Assembly (NCBI GenBank): GCA_005784505.1
Contig: VCAZ01000112.1
Coordinates: forward strand, 1,118,501-1,182,500
Length of the DNA stretch: 64,000 nucleotides
Reading direction: 5' to 3'
From: Bagarius yarrelli
Taxonomy: Eukaryota > Chordata > Actinopteri > Siluriformes > Sisoridae
Each line of letters opens with the position of its first letter. The stretch's first letter is position 1. The notes under the pieces are model-generated. The model ran no database searches and had not been told where the DNA came from. It saw only the letters and a program-made list of their open reading frames with translations. A program made the translations under genes and the position numbers. Positions 22,872 through 41,129 of this stretch are shown piece after piece.

Positions 22872-22992
22872 TACATTTACGTTTGTATCATTAAGGGCCT
22901 TGCTCAGGGGCCAAGCAGTGGTAACTTGGTGGCACTGGGAATCGAACGCAGATCTTCCAACACCCTAAACCACTGCGCTAACACTTCCCTAG
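22872..22992 (-). mobile_element. tRNA-derived SINE, antisense, partial
   Basis: 'aagggccttgctcaggggcc', 'gcactgggaatcgaacgcag' and 'aaaccactgcgctaacact'. Confidence 0.8.
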
Positions 22993-23039
22993 CCTGACTC
23001 AAGATTAGTTTTTGTTGCACTGTATTATATTTGGTTTAG

Positions 23040-23572
23040 CTTCTAATATTGTCAAGCCTCCATTACAGACAGGTACTCTATAGAGACAAAAGTCTGCGTT
23101 CATCTCAGCATCACACCTGGGTCTTTTCCGAAGTTTGGCCACAAAGAATTTGTCAAAAAAAAAAAAACCAAAACTATGTGCTGTAGCATTACAATTATTT
23201 CATAACTGGAAATAAGAAGCTCTGTTTCAGCATGACAATGCCAGTGTGCACAAAGCCATGAGCTCCACGAAGATATGATGTGTTCTGGTTAGAATAAAAA
23301 AACTGAACCCCACTAAACACCATTGGAATGAACTAGAACTAGAACATCAACTGGCCCTTAGACCTCCTCAGCCAATAATAGTGCCTGAACTCACTGATGC
23401 TCTTGTAGATGACCGGAAACAATCCTAAAAGCCACACTTTAAAATCTGTCCAGAAGTGTGGAGATTATTATAGAAGAAGGAAAAAGGATGTTTACAATAT
23501 GAGTATAAATATAATAGTCAGATATGGTCGATATGATGGTTCCAATACTTTTGTCCATATAGTGTTTATTAC
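23040..23572 (+). mobile_element. Tc1-like transposon remnant, 3' end
   Basis: The segment reads like a degraded Tc1-like transposase C-terminus: 'cagcatgacaatgccagtgt' (QHDNAS), 'cactaaacaccattggaatg' (NPIEH-like) and 'ctgatgctcttgtagatga' (DALVDD). It ends with the terminal motif 'atacttttgtccatatagtg'. Stops and gaps interrupt the frame. Confidence 0.75.
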
Positions 23573-25964
23573 AATCTTGCTGCCCGTTCGATCTGCTTGC
23601 TTAAGTCACCCAGATTAATGATTTGTCCATCCCTGTAAATGCTTTAAATATATAGACAGTAAATAAAACATAAAACAAGAAAAAAAAGGCACATTTAAGA
23701 TCGGAATCTCTCCAACAGTACATAACGATTATTGTAGTGTCATAATATCAAATCATTCAAATGACAGGTTATGGCTAAAATGTGCAAAATATTATAACAT
23801 GTTGGCCTCACCGGAGATAAGCACCATATTTTGGCATGGAATCCAATTTCACCGAACAACGTTCAACCTCACAGATACCAAAACCGATAAATGATCCAAT
23901 TTCAGAGGAAGGGATGGAGTTCCATACACATAAAGTCACTTGTGGAATATTACCAATACGGCATTAGAAACATTGCTAGCCTGATTAAATACACATACTT
24001 ACAAACAGACATTTGCTTTTTACCGTTTTTACCAGAATAAATCGAATCGATGCACAATTTCAGAACGAATAACAGACCATGTGTGTAACTTTAACTATAA
24101 AATCCACAATATAAAAATAGGAGAAGAAATATTGACTAATGAACACGTAGTGTGAAAACCCAGTTGCAATATACGCGTTTGATATAAGTCAGAGTAATAG
24201 GATTTAACTAAGTTTGTGTAAAAACGCTTGTGCCAACATGGCCGCCCTTAATTCACTTCTTTACAAAAAATTTGGCTTTAAGCCATTGCATAGATAAAAA
24301 TAATAAACGAATAGAAAAGTAAGAAGCCCTTTTTCTTTTATATAACTTGGCTAACAGTACCTCCTCATCAGGTGCTACACTAGAGAGAAAAATAACCATG
24401 AAAAGCAACATATGATGCATAATTTAAATAGTAAAAAAAAATGTGCATGTGAGGAAACGTTAGCATTATGGGCTAACATTACAAAACATTAGGCAATCTG
24501 TTATTGCTTTGAAAAACTAGTTCAGTCTTTGGAAGTACATAAGTGAATAAAATGTATATATACACAATGCGGATGATTACAACGTTTAAACAAAAAAAAA
24601 AGAAAACAGATAGCACAAAAAAAAAAGTCTGATAAAACTGATAAAATGTCTTCTTTAGTTAATCGGTTGTTCAATGTTTAAAAGCACAACTTTCTTTTTA
24701 GTTAGGGAAGAATAACGTCAACGATTTCATCTTAACCTCGTATATTAAAAGCACCTTGGGAATTTCTTCTGAAAATTCCAGGCGCAGCTTTATAAACTGA
24801 ACTTAAAGAAATCCTATTGAAATTATCAAGGAAAAATTTGTTAGGTGTGCAGGTTATGTCAACATTCACTTCTACTTCCTGTCTGGCTCATAAAACAGGT
24901 TTATAAAATATCCTTGGCTACTCATTAAAGCCTAATTTTATGATTTAGTTAAATAACATTGTGTAATTTCAGGGTTTTTTGATGTCATTTTTTCTCTTAT
25001 AAAATACTAAATGAATTCTGTAAAAATCGATGTGCGATATTAGATTTTACGATAGCAGAATTTTGGATTTGATCAAATTTGATGACGGTAAATTCCTTCA
25101 ATGATAACTGTTGTTGAAGAATTGCTATGATCGGTTTGCATGATATCTATATTTAATAAATAATAAAAACATCCACCTTGTAATTAGCTGTGATGGCATA
25201 CAAATATAACAGAACACAGATAGCACATTTGCTTCGATCGCACATCGAAAGGATTCTTTTTTTGTGGAAATTCTATAGATTTGATTCGAAAAATAATCAG
25301 GATTCAAGATTTATGATCATAAAACCATAAACTATAGAAGGAAATGCTGAAATAGTTTTTGGAGGCTAAGCAGCTTATTCCAGGTGTTAGATGATATGTG
25401 ACAAAAATGTGCTGTAAAAAAAATCACCAAACAAGTTTAGTTTTGCAGATATGGCTAAAATTTTAGGAAATATCTATAGTTTAGGCCTCTGTTTATTTGC
25501 CACCTTGGTTATACTCGGTGTGGGTTTAAAGCCAGCAGCTACGATTATTTTACAATTTGGTCACCGGAACTTTGTCTGGATAAGCTGCATTTACACTGGA
25601 GTAATTGATTCATTATGAACATTAATTAAAGCTATGTTGCATGATTTATATTGTAAAATAAAACAGCCCTGTTGTTGAGTAAATGCCCAGAAGATAATAT
25701 TACATACATCTCTGCAAATGCTATTGATCCCTATGCGTTTCCGTAGAAGATAAAACCCACGACTGTTTTTTTGTGAAAAGATGATAATCTTAACCTGACA
25801 AAATCTACAAGTTGAATGATGTGTTTTTTTATATCTATAAACGTTCAAATCTGGTATCATTTACTAAGAGCCTACCTTGATTCCTATCTCTAACGTCATA
25901 TGTGGACTCATACATATCAACTTGAGTGCTTTGGACCGAGTGACAAGAATGTCTGTAAGAAAAG

Positions 25965-31345
<5,381 letters not shown>

Positions 31346-33690
31346 TTTTAGTTGAACTTTTTTTCTCTTTCGGTTCCTCCTCCCTCCCTCCCTCGTCGTT
31401 CCTTCAGCCCAGTCTCCGGGTACACTCCGAGGGACGATTCGGGAAAGAGTCGGCTCATTTGTCAATGAATCGTTTGTTGAAAAGTGAATCTATTGCTGTT
31501 TAGTAAAGTTGCTTTTATTCTTTAAATGTAACTGAAATTATTAATTTACAAGATTTACTTCTAATTTTGTTATTTATTAAAATGTGTTGTAATTATATTG
31601 CATAAATAAGAGATAAAAAAAATAAATAAAAACAGCGCGGTTTTACGCGCCAACTGTACATATAAATATTATCATTTATTTTTTTTTTACATAGTTATGC
31701 AAAGTTGTAAAAACTATGTGTGGATAAAGTAAGTGTAAATGTAAGAGCTGAATGTTAATAAATGCGTTTTTTGAAATACAATACATCAAACTTAACTCAA
31801 AATGAATCAAAAACAGATGAATCGAATCACTAAAACGAGTTGAAAATGTCCATCGGATTGAGGCGCCACGCCCCTTATGCATCGTAAACAATCCGTCAAA
31901 ACATCTTCATATGCAGCCATATGAGTGATAGAAATACAGTGATTTTGCAGACGAACAATAGAAAAAGTTTCCTACAGTGCAAACTAAGAAAACATTAACC
32001 AAAATGTACTTTTAAAACGTTAATGTTTAACTATATATATATCTATATATGTGTGTGTGGTGTGTGTGTGTGTTTTGTGAATGCAGGTTGTTGTAACAAA
32101 AGTAAATTATAAAGGTAAAAGTTTAAATAATAACACTTTTAGATGGAACATTTTTACAATGGACTGTCCTTGAAAAGGGGGTAATAAGACAAGACAATCA
32201 CACAAGTTGAATCAACAAAAAAATGTATGAAAAATCTGATAAAGTTCTGATTTTGTCGAAAAGAATTAAATAGTTTTGTAGAAAACTATCCATCCAACCA
32301 AACAATCCAAATTTTCTTCTTATTGTTGCCCAAGTCTCATAAGCAGCTACAACAAACCACTGGTTTTTATTGAAGTTAAAGGAGATTGCACATATCATTT
32401 TAATGGTTTACCTTCTACTTCCAGCCAGTGAATATTTACTCAGTATGTTCAGCAAATGTCTGTGTGTTAAAACTTTTCATCAGATTGTGTTTGTGACGGA
32501 TTGAGAACAGACTATATTCCTCGAGTAATCAATGCAGAAATCAAGATCATTTTAAAAACTCTACACACTTTTTTGCACATGAAAATCTTGGCTAAGAATT
32601 CTTTAAGTGTGTCCCAGGACATTTCTACGGTGACTTGTTGACTTTAGTTGACTTGAAGTGTTGGACATAAAATATAAAGCAGTTTTAGTCACTAGTTCCA
32701 TCTATTTCCCTAGGTGGCATGCAGATCGCTCTTGGGGAACAACATACTTTCCTCAAATTTGCATGATCTAAAAGAAGCCAACACACGCAGGCATGGTAAA
32801 AAAATCTCTGATGTTCATTTATTGTGAATGTTCAGCACTATACGAAGATATATGCTATGTAGAGTTGTTATTGTATAAGTAGATTACTTAATTTAATTAA
32901 GAAATCTATTTGTATGTTTGTGTGTGTGTGTGTGTGTGTGTATTCAAGAGAGAAAGAGAAAAAAGAGAGAGAGAGAGAGAGAGAGACAGTTCAGATTTGC
33001 ATGCTGGATGAACAGAATGACTGCATGCCTTAGCATAATTCACAGGCAAAACGTCCACACCTGGAGGGCTAAGGGAAATGAAGCACAGCTTTGCACCGCC
33101 ATGGCATCCTTGTGGAGGAATGTAAACTGAACTTTCACAGGGGAAGAAGGACTAAAGGGCAGTAAAAAGTGGAGAGTGTGTCATACACCACCACTACCCT
33201 ATCCTACCACCATTTATCTTCACCTCTGAAGTGTCAGACTTTCATCTATGACTTTATGCCTGTACCTACTTGCCCTCTTAGGCTCACCAAATTCTGTGAA
33301 ATAAACCACATAATAAAGTGATTACATTATATTCACCGGTTACATTGAAAGCATGTTTTATATATCGAACCCAAAGGTAAAAAATAGTGATACAATAACA
33401 AAGCTATAAAGTAAGTAATAAAGTAATAGAAGAATAGGAAAGGTAGCAATAAATCCAACCTGTGCATGCTGCCATTTTGATTGCATTTTGTTTAGTGTTG
33501 CTATTGCATCATTGTATATTTTTTGTCTGCCTGTATAATTGATTAGTTTATTGTATTTCCTTAGGCTATGTTATTCATTTATTGTGTAGTGTTTTTATTT
33601 CCAATGTCCATACCATATTACTTAAGCAACATCATGTGGTACATAATGGTATTGCAACCAAGTGGTTATAAAGTGGTTGAGGGACTTTTT

Positions 33691-33724
33691 CTATCTATCC
33701 ATCCATCCATCCATCCATCCATCC

Positions 33725-33792
<68 letters not shown>

Positions 33793-33865
33793 GTATGTCT
33801 GTCTGTCTGTCTATCTATCTATCCGCCTGTCTGTCTGTCCGTCCATCAACCGATCTATCTATGTA

Positions 33866-33914
<49 letters not shown>

Positions 33915-33915
33915 A
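33691..33915. repeat. (ATCT/ATCC/GTCT)n tetranucleotide array
   Basis: About 55 tetranucleotide units with interspersed ATCC and GTCT blocks. Open frames reading IYLSIYLS are repeat artefacts. Confidence 0.97.
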
Positions 33916-34374
33916 CTGATGTAATATGTTGATTGTATTTTACATAATACAGTTGTACTGTTAAAATGTAATTTATTTCCACTCAATATTTTTTTTCTTA
34001 TTTATTTGCTAGTTTTTATGTAGAAATCCTTTGTAAAATCCCCCCAATTATCATTTCTATTGTTTCTAATCTTGCCTTTTTTCTCTTTTCTTTATTTGCT
34101 TTTTTATATGTTTGTTTTCAGTGATGTGCTAAATTATGTAGTCGTGTTCAACAGTTTAACCGCTTTCTTTATATTGCTTCTGTGATTTTCTTTCTTCTAT
34201 CCTCTAAACGACAACAAAAATACCTTGTTGGCTGTGTGCTGTTTATCCTCTTTATCCTTACAATACAATCCACCACATCAGGACCATGTCCAATATCATG
34301 TGTGATAAAATGTTGATATCCCATCAGATTTAAATAAATACAATGCCTGCAAAAAAGACAACTGAAACAGAGAG

Positions 34375-34574
34375 AAAGAAAGAGAGAGAGAGAGAGACAG
34401 ACAGAGAGTGAGACAGAGAGATTGAGAGGGAGAGAGAGGCTGAGAGGGACTGAGAGAGAAAAAGAGTGAGACAGAGAAAGAGAGAGACTGACTTTTTACA
34501 CAACTTTATTTACACAAGTCACATATTATAAAAAGCAGTGACTAAATGAATAAATAAATAAATAAATATGTTTT

Positions 34575-34630
<56 letters not shown>

Positions 34631-34640
34631 GAGAGAGAAG
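34375..34640. repeat. (GA)n-rich tracts
   Basis: Purine-rich GAGA runs with interruptions, plus (TA)n and (GA)n near 34575-34640. Confidence 0.9.
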
Positions 34641-35447
34641 AGAGAGAAAACCAATATTTTACCATTTTAATTACAAGCTTTAAATACATTAAAAACCAAG
34701 CCAATTAATTAAAAAAATAACAATTAATCCTAAGAAGATATTTTAATTAACCGTGGACACAGAAAACGAACAAATATTTTCACTCTGACATCGCCTTATC
34801 AGCGGCTGTATTACAAATCGGCTCTCTGTTACTAAAAAAGTGCACTTCGTACTTGTACACTATAGAAGCCTTGACTATACAGTTTATCTTTGGCGCTTAG
34901 TAAGGGAGCAGAGGCGCCGTTTGAGATACAGCCTACGACGAGTAGGAGGGCAGAAACTTCCAGAAGCGAATTGGGCGGCGTGTAGACTGACGGGCGATTT
35001 TTACTGTTTTAATGTTAGCTAAAATTACAAAAAGAAATACTGACAGGATTTAATATGCGAGTGTGAAAACGTTCACAACGGCCTTTTTCGATAAAATATT
35101 AATTTTTGAAGTGTTTAGGAAGTCTTGAAAGGGCGGGAAGGCTAGTAAGATACACTAGTTAGCAGTTAGGCTAGCGTGGCTAGGTGCTGCATAACAATAA
35201 AGGTAGGCTAGTAAAAAAAAAAAACGATATTATTTTTTTTTTTTTACTAAGAGAATATATATAAGCATGAATAGAAACGATAATAAAAGTGGACGCATAG
35301 CTATTAATAACACCGCATTGCTAATAACGCAAGTTAAATGCAGCTTTTAGTTTGTTATTTATTGGCTCCTTGTTGGATCTATATAGGATGTCATTTTGTA
35401 AGAATGTAATATAATAAATATCTATTACTTTCAAATTAATAATTAAT

Positions 35448-35602
35448 TCAGTAGTTAGGATGCTGAACTGCTAATCAGGATATTATGGGTTCAATTCCCA
35501 GTGCTGCCATTGGTGGGCCCCTGAGAAAGGCCCTTAACTGCTTAGTTTGATTAGAATAAATAAATGCTCTGGATAAGGGCGTCTGCCAAATGTCAATATA
35601 TT
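35448..35602 (+). mobile_element. tRNA-derived SINE just upstream of the tbcb coding start
   Basis: 'gctgaactgctaatcaggat', 'gggttcaattcccagtgctg' and the tail 'ggataagggcgtctgccaaa'. It ends about 50 bases before the acceptor of the first tbcb coding exon. Confidence 0.85.
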
Positions 35603-35677
35603 AAAATGCAAGTTTATTCGAGTATCCTTTATTTTATTATTTCTGATGTGTGCAGAAGGACCAGACGGGTGACGAAG

Positions 35678-38600
35678 ATGGACACGGGTGTGTCAGTGAT
35701 CACCAACCCCACGGTGTCTGTGCGTATGACCAGCACCCTCAACGACTTCGAAGTGAACCGGAGATTTGACAGAGGCATCACCATCGCAGAGTTTAAGGTG
35801 CTGCTGCTTCTTCAGAGTCAAAGAGAAACGATCGTTAACACGAGACCTTCAGAATTCATTCGGAACCTTGATTTATTTATTTATTTATTTTTTAATTTGT
35901 CATTTTGTCCATTAAACTGTCTTACTTGCCTGCACAAGCTCATTTGTATATCCGGTCATGGAAGACATTTACAGCAGGACTGTGTAAAATACAGATGCAG
36001 CTAATTATCGTGATTTTTTTTTCCCCCCATTATAATATTGTATATTTTAACCTTTAGTACGAATACATACTTAAATTCTGTTTATTATTTAATTAAACCC
36101 TCAGTCCGTGTCGGACCACTTCCTCCTCCGCTCCTGAAGTTACTGCTGATACATACCATCATTGTCTTAGAAGCAAACATGAAAAAAATAAGGGCGCCTC
36201 CCTCGCTTTGTATTTGTTCTACTTTTATATTTTGGGGGGGGGGGTTTAGAAGTATATAAGTATATAAAATAGAAGTATATAAAATGTATTATTGCGATAT
36301 ATTGCAATATATTGTATCGTGTGTGTGTATATGTATCATATTAAGGCTTAATTCACATACCTGGAATTTATATATCTATATATATAATATATATATATAT
36401 ATATAATTTTTATACATTTTTAACTAATTTTATATTAATATATAATCTATATTAGAAACATTAGAGTTATCCAGTGTAACGTAAAATACTACAGTGAGTT
36501 TATTCTGAAAACAATTTTATTCCCTAAATAAAAACATTGATATATATTTGACAGAATTTTCACCTGGTCTCACCTGGTGCTTGTGATATTAAGGTCAATC
36601 TTTCCTACTCCTTTTAAAATGTTTCACAAAGTCCACCCAACCCTGCAGGACGTTTGGCCAATCCTGTTTGTCTGTGCTATTATGTGCTGCATTATTTTAT
36701 GTGTTCGCTTGTTTTGACCATAATAAAAATGTACCGAAGATGACTTTCGCAGTGAGGCACCTTTGTGGCAGGTTACTTTAATCGCAGTTTCTAAATTGCA
36801 TCCTGTTGCGTTTCATAAATTGTTAAATTTACATGTGCTACTAAATCTGATACAGGAAATACAATTCTTTTTGGAAATAATGGTTGTTTAATCAATGTGC
36901 TGTTTGTACCTCAGGCCCTTATGATGTTTTTTTTTTCTTCTTAGAGCAAGCTGGAGCTTGTCATCGGGTGCCCTGCGGCCTCTATGGACCTTCAGTTGTT
37001 TAGCACTTCAGACAAATTCTTGCAGAACCTTGAAGATAATGAGGCTTTGTTAGGTTCCTACCCTGTAGATGACAACTGCAGAATACATGTAAGTCGGAGC
37101 CAGTATTGTGGTCTGATAGACGCATCTTCAAATCGGTATAGATTTTAATATTGTAATAATCAGAATAGACCAAAAAATGTCACCCCAGGCAAACATGTAC
37201 TCTTTCTCTCGATAAAGATCTCAACACTTTTACATTGTCCTTATTGGGCAGACACCCTCATCCAGAGTGACTTACATTTATTTATTTGAATTCCCACCAC
37301 AAATTAACTTATTTAGTTAAGTTGTGCTGGGAATTGAACCCACGATCTTGTAAAGCTAACACACAAGAACACTTAAGAACACTTGAATCAAGAATTAATG
37401 AATGTTGTTGTTTTATTGTAACGGCAGGTGATCGACCGGACAGGTTCTCTGACTGGAGCGTTCAGTGATTTATCCAAGGTGGAGAAATTTGAGATTTCTG
37501 ATGAAGCATATGCTAAAAGAGCAGGTGAATAATTTTGGCTTATTTTTATGCATCACATCCTTTTTGACTGTTAAAAAGTATAACTTCATGGCTTGCTCAG
37601 TTGTGTTAATTAGTCCCTTGTTTTGGCTGCCTGGAAACCATAACGACTTTTGTTAATATGTAGCCGCTAACAAAACACAATAACACAGGACCTTTTAATT
37701 CAGGGCGTTCATACAGACTATGCAACTACACGACAGTATGGTGAGGAACCAACCTAGTAATTTGTCCCCTGAATCATCAGGATTGTTTTAGCTGCGTTGT
37801 GTAAGCAGAACCAGTTATGGTGAACGGTTATTAGTATGAGATCAAGCAAAATCCAAATCGACATACCGAATCCATACAAATATTTCACTTTGTCCGAGGT
37901 GTTATTACGACCGGTAATCATCTACCAACACAGTGTTGTTTTTGCTAGTCTTTTCCATAATTTCTTACGTACTAATTTCCATAGTATTTCCTTAATTGTA
38001 AGACATCAGACAAATCGTTTAAACGTTTTAGTTTCCTGAGTCGGATGTCGTAGTCTGTGTGAGTTTTGTTATTCCTTAATTTATTAGTCGAGTTTAATAT
38101 TTCAGTTTTTCAATCTTGAAAACTCTTCTCAGACTCATTGCGAAGCTTCAAAAAGAACATGAAAATCGGGCGTTTTAATGAGGAGAACATGGCAAAGCAT
38201 GAAGAGGCCATGGCAAAAAAAGAGGAAGAGGAGAAAGCTGCGTTAGACTTAATCACAGTTGGAAAGCGGTGTCAAGTTCAAACGACTGGTCAACCAACAA
38301 AGGTCGGCACAGTTATGTTTGTGGGTAGGTGGTCTCGGTTCTTCCTCCAGATTAAAAGAACGATTCAGGATTAAAACGTTTATCATTATCCCAAATAAAC
38401 CTAATAAACAGACTAGTAATTAATGTAATAGTAGAACAACTGTAGAATTGATCAAGCTGTTTTTTAATAGGTCCTACACAGGTTACTTGCGTTTTCTTTT
38501 AAAGCTGTTTGAGCTGAACTTTTCTCTTTTAGGTACAACAGATTTTAAACCAGGATACTGGGTGGGGGTAAAATACGACGAGCCCCTTGGCAAAAATGAT

Positions 38601-39039
38601 GGCAGGTGAGTACCAGTAATTATTTTTTTTTTTAGGTCTTGATGTGAAAGATTTTTGTATACATGTGAAGATTATCATAATAATGAACTCCTACAAAATA
38701 AATAGAAAAAATAAGTAATGTTATGCTAAAAAGTAATGCTTTTTTTTTCTGGGAAATTTATTTAGTCTATCTGGTTCAACCCTAAGCTTTAAAGAACCCG
38801 AAGGATCAGTGATTTCGGTCATTGTTGCATAGTTTACTTAGAGTATAGTAGTAAAATGTTATGTTGTGTCTCTGTTATCCCTGTTAAGCTCACGTAACTT
38901 GCCTACATTGTCTTCTGGTTTCAGTGTGAATGGCAAGCGGTACTTTGAGTGTGAGCCAAAATACGGTGCATTTGTGAAGCCTTTGTTTGTGACTGTGGGG
39001 GATTTTCCTGAGGAGGACTATGGTCTGGAGGAGATGTAG
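35678..39039 (+). CDS. tbcb: Tubulin-folding cofactor B, complete
   Basis: Six coding exons: 35678-35797, 36945-37088, 37428-37524, 38133-38324, 38533-38605 and 38925-39039 (stop TAG 39037-39039). Phases join to 246 residues; human TBCB has 244. It binds alpha-tubulin after the chaperonin CCT and, with TBCE, takes part in tubulin heterodimer assembly in the cytosol. An N-terminal ubiquitin-like domain covers about residues 10-92 (VRMTSTLNDFEVNRRFDRGI, LQLFSTSDKF). A charged helix with EEEEK follows (about 125-160). The C-terminal CAP-Gly domain spans about 162-232 with GTTDFKPGYWVGVKYDEPLG and the GKNDG motif at 204-208. The tail FPEEDYGLEEM replaces the human ending DEI. It is divergent from six5 and convergent with yap1. 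Confidence 0.97.
37245..37362 (-). mobile_element. tRNA-derived SINE, antisense, degraded
   Basis: 'catccagagtgacttacatt' and 'gtgctgggaattgaacccac', in tbcb intron 2. Confidence 0.75.
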
Positions 39040-39783
39040 GCACCATCTGGCATGGTACCACAAGGTATCAGGTTAGAGAGAAGAAAAAAAAAAACCATCC
39101 ATTAGTAAGGACAAAGCAGGACTGTCAGTATATAATCATAGCTCTTTATTGCAAGGGGAATTCCAGTTATAAGTAATGTTTCAGTTTTATGCTTATTGTG
39201 AAGCAACCTAAAAGGTGGCCTTTACACAACACAAATTTATCAGCATCTTATTGTGATTAAACAACATTTCAAATTTCATTTGGTCACTAGCATTGTTTAG
39301 CCCACAACAGTAGATGTCAAATTAGCCGTCTGACATATCAGCTATGACGAATAGTGTTATTCGCCGAGCGTTTTGCTTTGTGTTATTAAATTGTGACTAT
39401 TTTACATCCTGTTTTCTCATTTCCAATAACCCCTTTTGCCTTCTCTTTATGGATGCTAACGAATGGCAAAATACAATATATACATTACAGCGACAGCATA
39501 ACAATAAATTTGGGATGTCGAGCTGTTGCGAGTCCTCAACTACTCAAATCCTGCAATTATTATATTCAGCACAACTTGTTTTCTGCACTAACACTTAATA
39601 AATATTGTTATAAACTGGCGTATGGTTGAATTTGTTGACTGGAGCAGATGAATGACTGGGCTGGGCTGAAGAATCTGTGTAAAGTTTACTCAGAACAGTT
39701 GGTATGTTATTGTAATTCTTTTATTTGTTCTGTAAATCTTTTGTTTTTCATCTGTATTTGTTTTGTATGTGATCTTATGCTCA

Positions 39784-39793
39784 AATAAATAAA
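39784..39793 (+). terminator. tbcb: tbcb polyadenylation signal (two overlapping AATAAA)
   Basis: 'caaataaataaagag' gives overlapping hexamers at 39784-39789 and 39788-39793, about 750 bases after the stop. This is plausible for the tbcb 3' UTR end. Confidence 0.55.
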
Positions 39794-40087
39794 GAGATTG
39801 CATAAATAAGATGAAACTATCATGACCACTTACGGTGTGAGATCCATGACTCTGCGTTTTCTGTGCCACTGTGAATACATCCTAAAATCACATATTTAAA
39901 ATACATATTAAAATTTTTATAATCACCCATAAGTAAACTTGTGAATTAAATAATTTAAGATGTTTTAATTACAATATCATAATCTGTGTATCTTTATGTA
40001 TAGCATTCTTCCTAATGAGCATCAGATTATGTAGTAGTTCAATTAATCAACCAACCGTGTGCAATAAAAATATGCAGTCGCAATTAA

Positions 40088-40254
40088 ACATCATTTGGTG
40101 GACACTTATCCAGAACGACTTACATTTATCTTATTTATACAACTGAGCAATTGAGGGCCTTGCTCAGGGGCCCAGCAGTGGAGCTGCGAATTGAACCCAC
40201 AATCTTTGGGTTGGTAGTCCAACACCTTAACCATGAGCCACCACTTCCTTGGAA
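40088..40254 (-). mobile_element. tRNA-derived SINE, antisense member of an inverted pair
   Basis: 'atccagaacgacttacattt', 'gggccttgctcaggggccca' and 'aacaccttaaccatgagcca'. Confidence 0.88.
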
Positions 40255-40262
40255 AAAAAAAC

Positions 40263-40392
40263 TGTAATCTTGCGCACAACCAAGTTACCACTGCTGGGCT
40301 CCTGAGCAAGGCCCCTAGTCCCTCAATTGCCCAACTCTATGAAAGAGATAAATGTAAGTCGCTTTGGATAATGATAAATGTAAATATCTGCT
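40263..40392 (+). mobile_element. tRNA-derived SINE, sense member of an inverted pair, 5'-truncated
   Basis: 'ccaagttaccactgctgggc', 'cctgagcaaggcccctagtc' and 'taaatgtaagtcgctttgga'. It lies about nine bases from the antisense copy. Confidence 0.82.
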
Positions 40393-40760
40393 ACTGAAAA
40401 GTTGTCTTACAATTTCCAAGTCCCCAAGCCACTAGGGGGCAGAGCAGCACCATTCCATCAGCAAGAAAAATGATCTATTTATTCATTATCTGTAATTTTA
40501 AACTAAACAAGCTTCATGGCAAAAAAAAAAACCCATACACAGTGCAGCAAGAGAAACACTACGAAATAAAGAGAATAAACTGTTGGGAAATAAATTAATA
40601 GAATTTAATAAAACAAATAGTAGAGGTTGTAAAAGTAGGTCAGTGACTCTGATAGTGTTTAGGCAGCAGAGAAGGACTTACTGACCCGCACTGCACAACA
40701 CTGACTTCTTGGGATGGATAAACAGCTTTAAACTCATCGAGCCATGAAGCATCACTCTCT

Positions 40761-40766
<6 letters not shown>

Positions 40767-40796
<30 letters not shown>
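40767..40796. repeat. (CA)n microsatellite
   Basis: Uninterrupted CA dinucleotides. Confidence 0.9.
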
Positions 40797-41129
40797 ATGC
40801 AGCCAAAACATCCCAATTCCTGCATCATGTTTACATCACAGTGCTGGTGAATTCTTGAAATCCTTTTGGTCAGAAATAGAAAGTTAATTAAACAGTCTGA
40901 CCTGGAAAAATAGTTTTAATGTTATTATTGTGAAAGATACTTAAGATTGTGTTTAATTATTATAATAATTTATTCTACTTCAATATTTTAAACCAATAAA
41001 ATGGTTGGGAACATTTAAACAGTTAATGTTAGATGTTTGTCACCATTTCATAATAGCGAAAAAGTTCCCAGAAGACCCACTTACTCCCATCCCCTCCCAC
41101 TCCCACTTACTGTTATGGACACTTCATGC

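Larger units (their letters stand above)
19928..25964. other. six9-six5 intergenic region and six5 3' UTR
   Basis: No coding exon was recognised. It contains the promoter side of the SIX1/2-class gene, two Tc1-like remnants (20850-21206 and 23040-23572), two SINEs, a (CA)n tract and a poly-A run. The right part should be the six5 3' UTR. A minus-strand AATAAA followed by a T-run at 22229-22234 could be its end, which would make a long (about 3.7 kb) UTR, but nearer signals exist. Confidence 0.5.
31346..35677. other. Divergent six5-tbcb intergenic region
   Basis: No coding exon was found. It holds the six5 5' side (31346-31500, relatively GC-rich), (TG)n/(GA)n near 32925-32990, an ATCT/ATCC tetranucleotide array at 33691-33915, GA-rich tracts at 34375-34640 and a SINE at 35448-35602. 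The tbcb start codon exon is preceded by an acceptor ('tgtgcag' ending 35654), so tbcb has an upstream untranslated exon. It may lie in the less AT-rich stretch 34830-35200, but I cannot place it. Confidence 0.5.

Noticed and set aside
33568..33924. ORFs reading IYLSIYLS
   Set aside because: Translations of the ATCT tetranucleotide array.
34840..35022. 60-codon ORF upstream of tbcb
   Set aside because: No homology or splice link to tbcb; more likely promoter or 5' UTR sequence.
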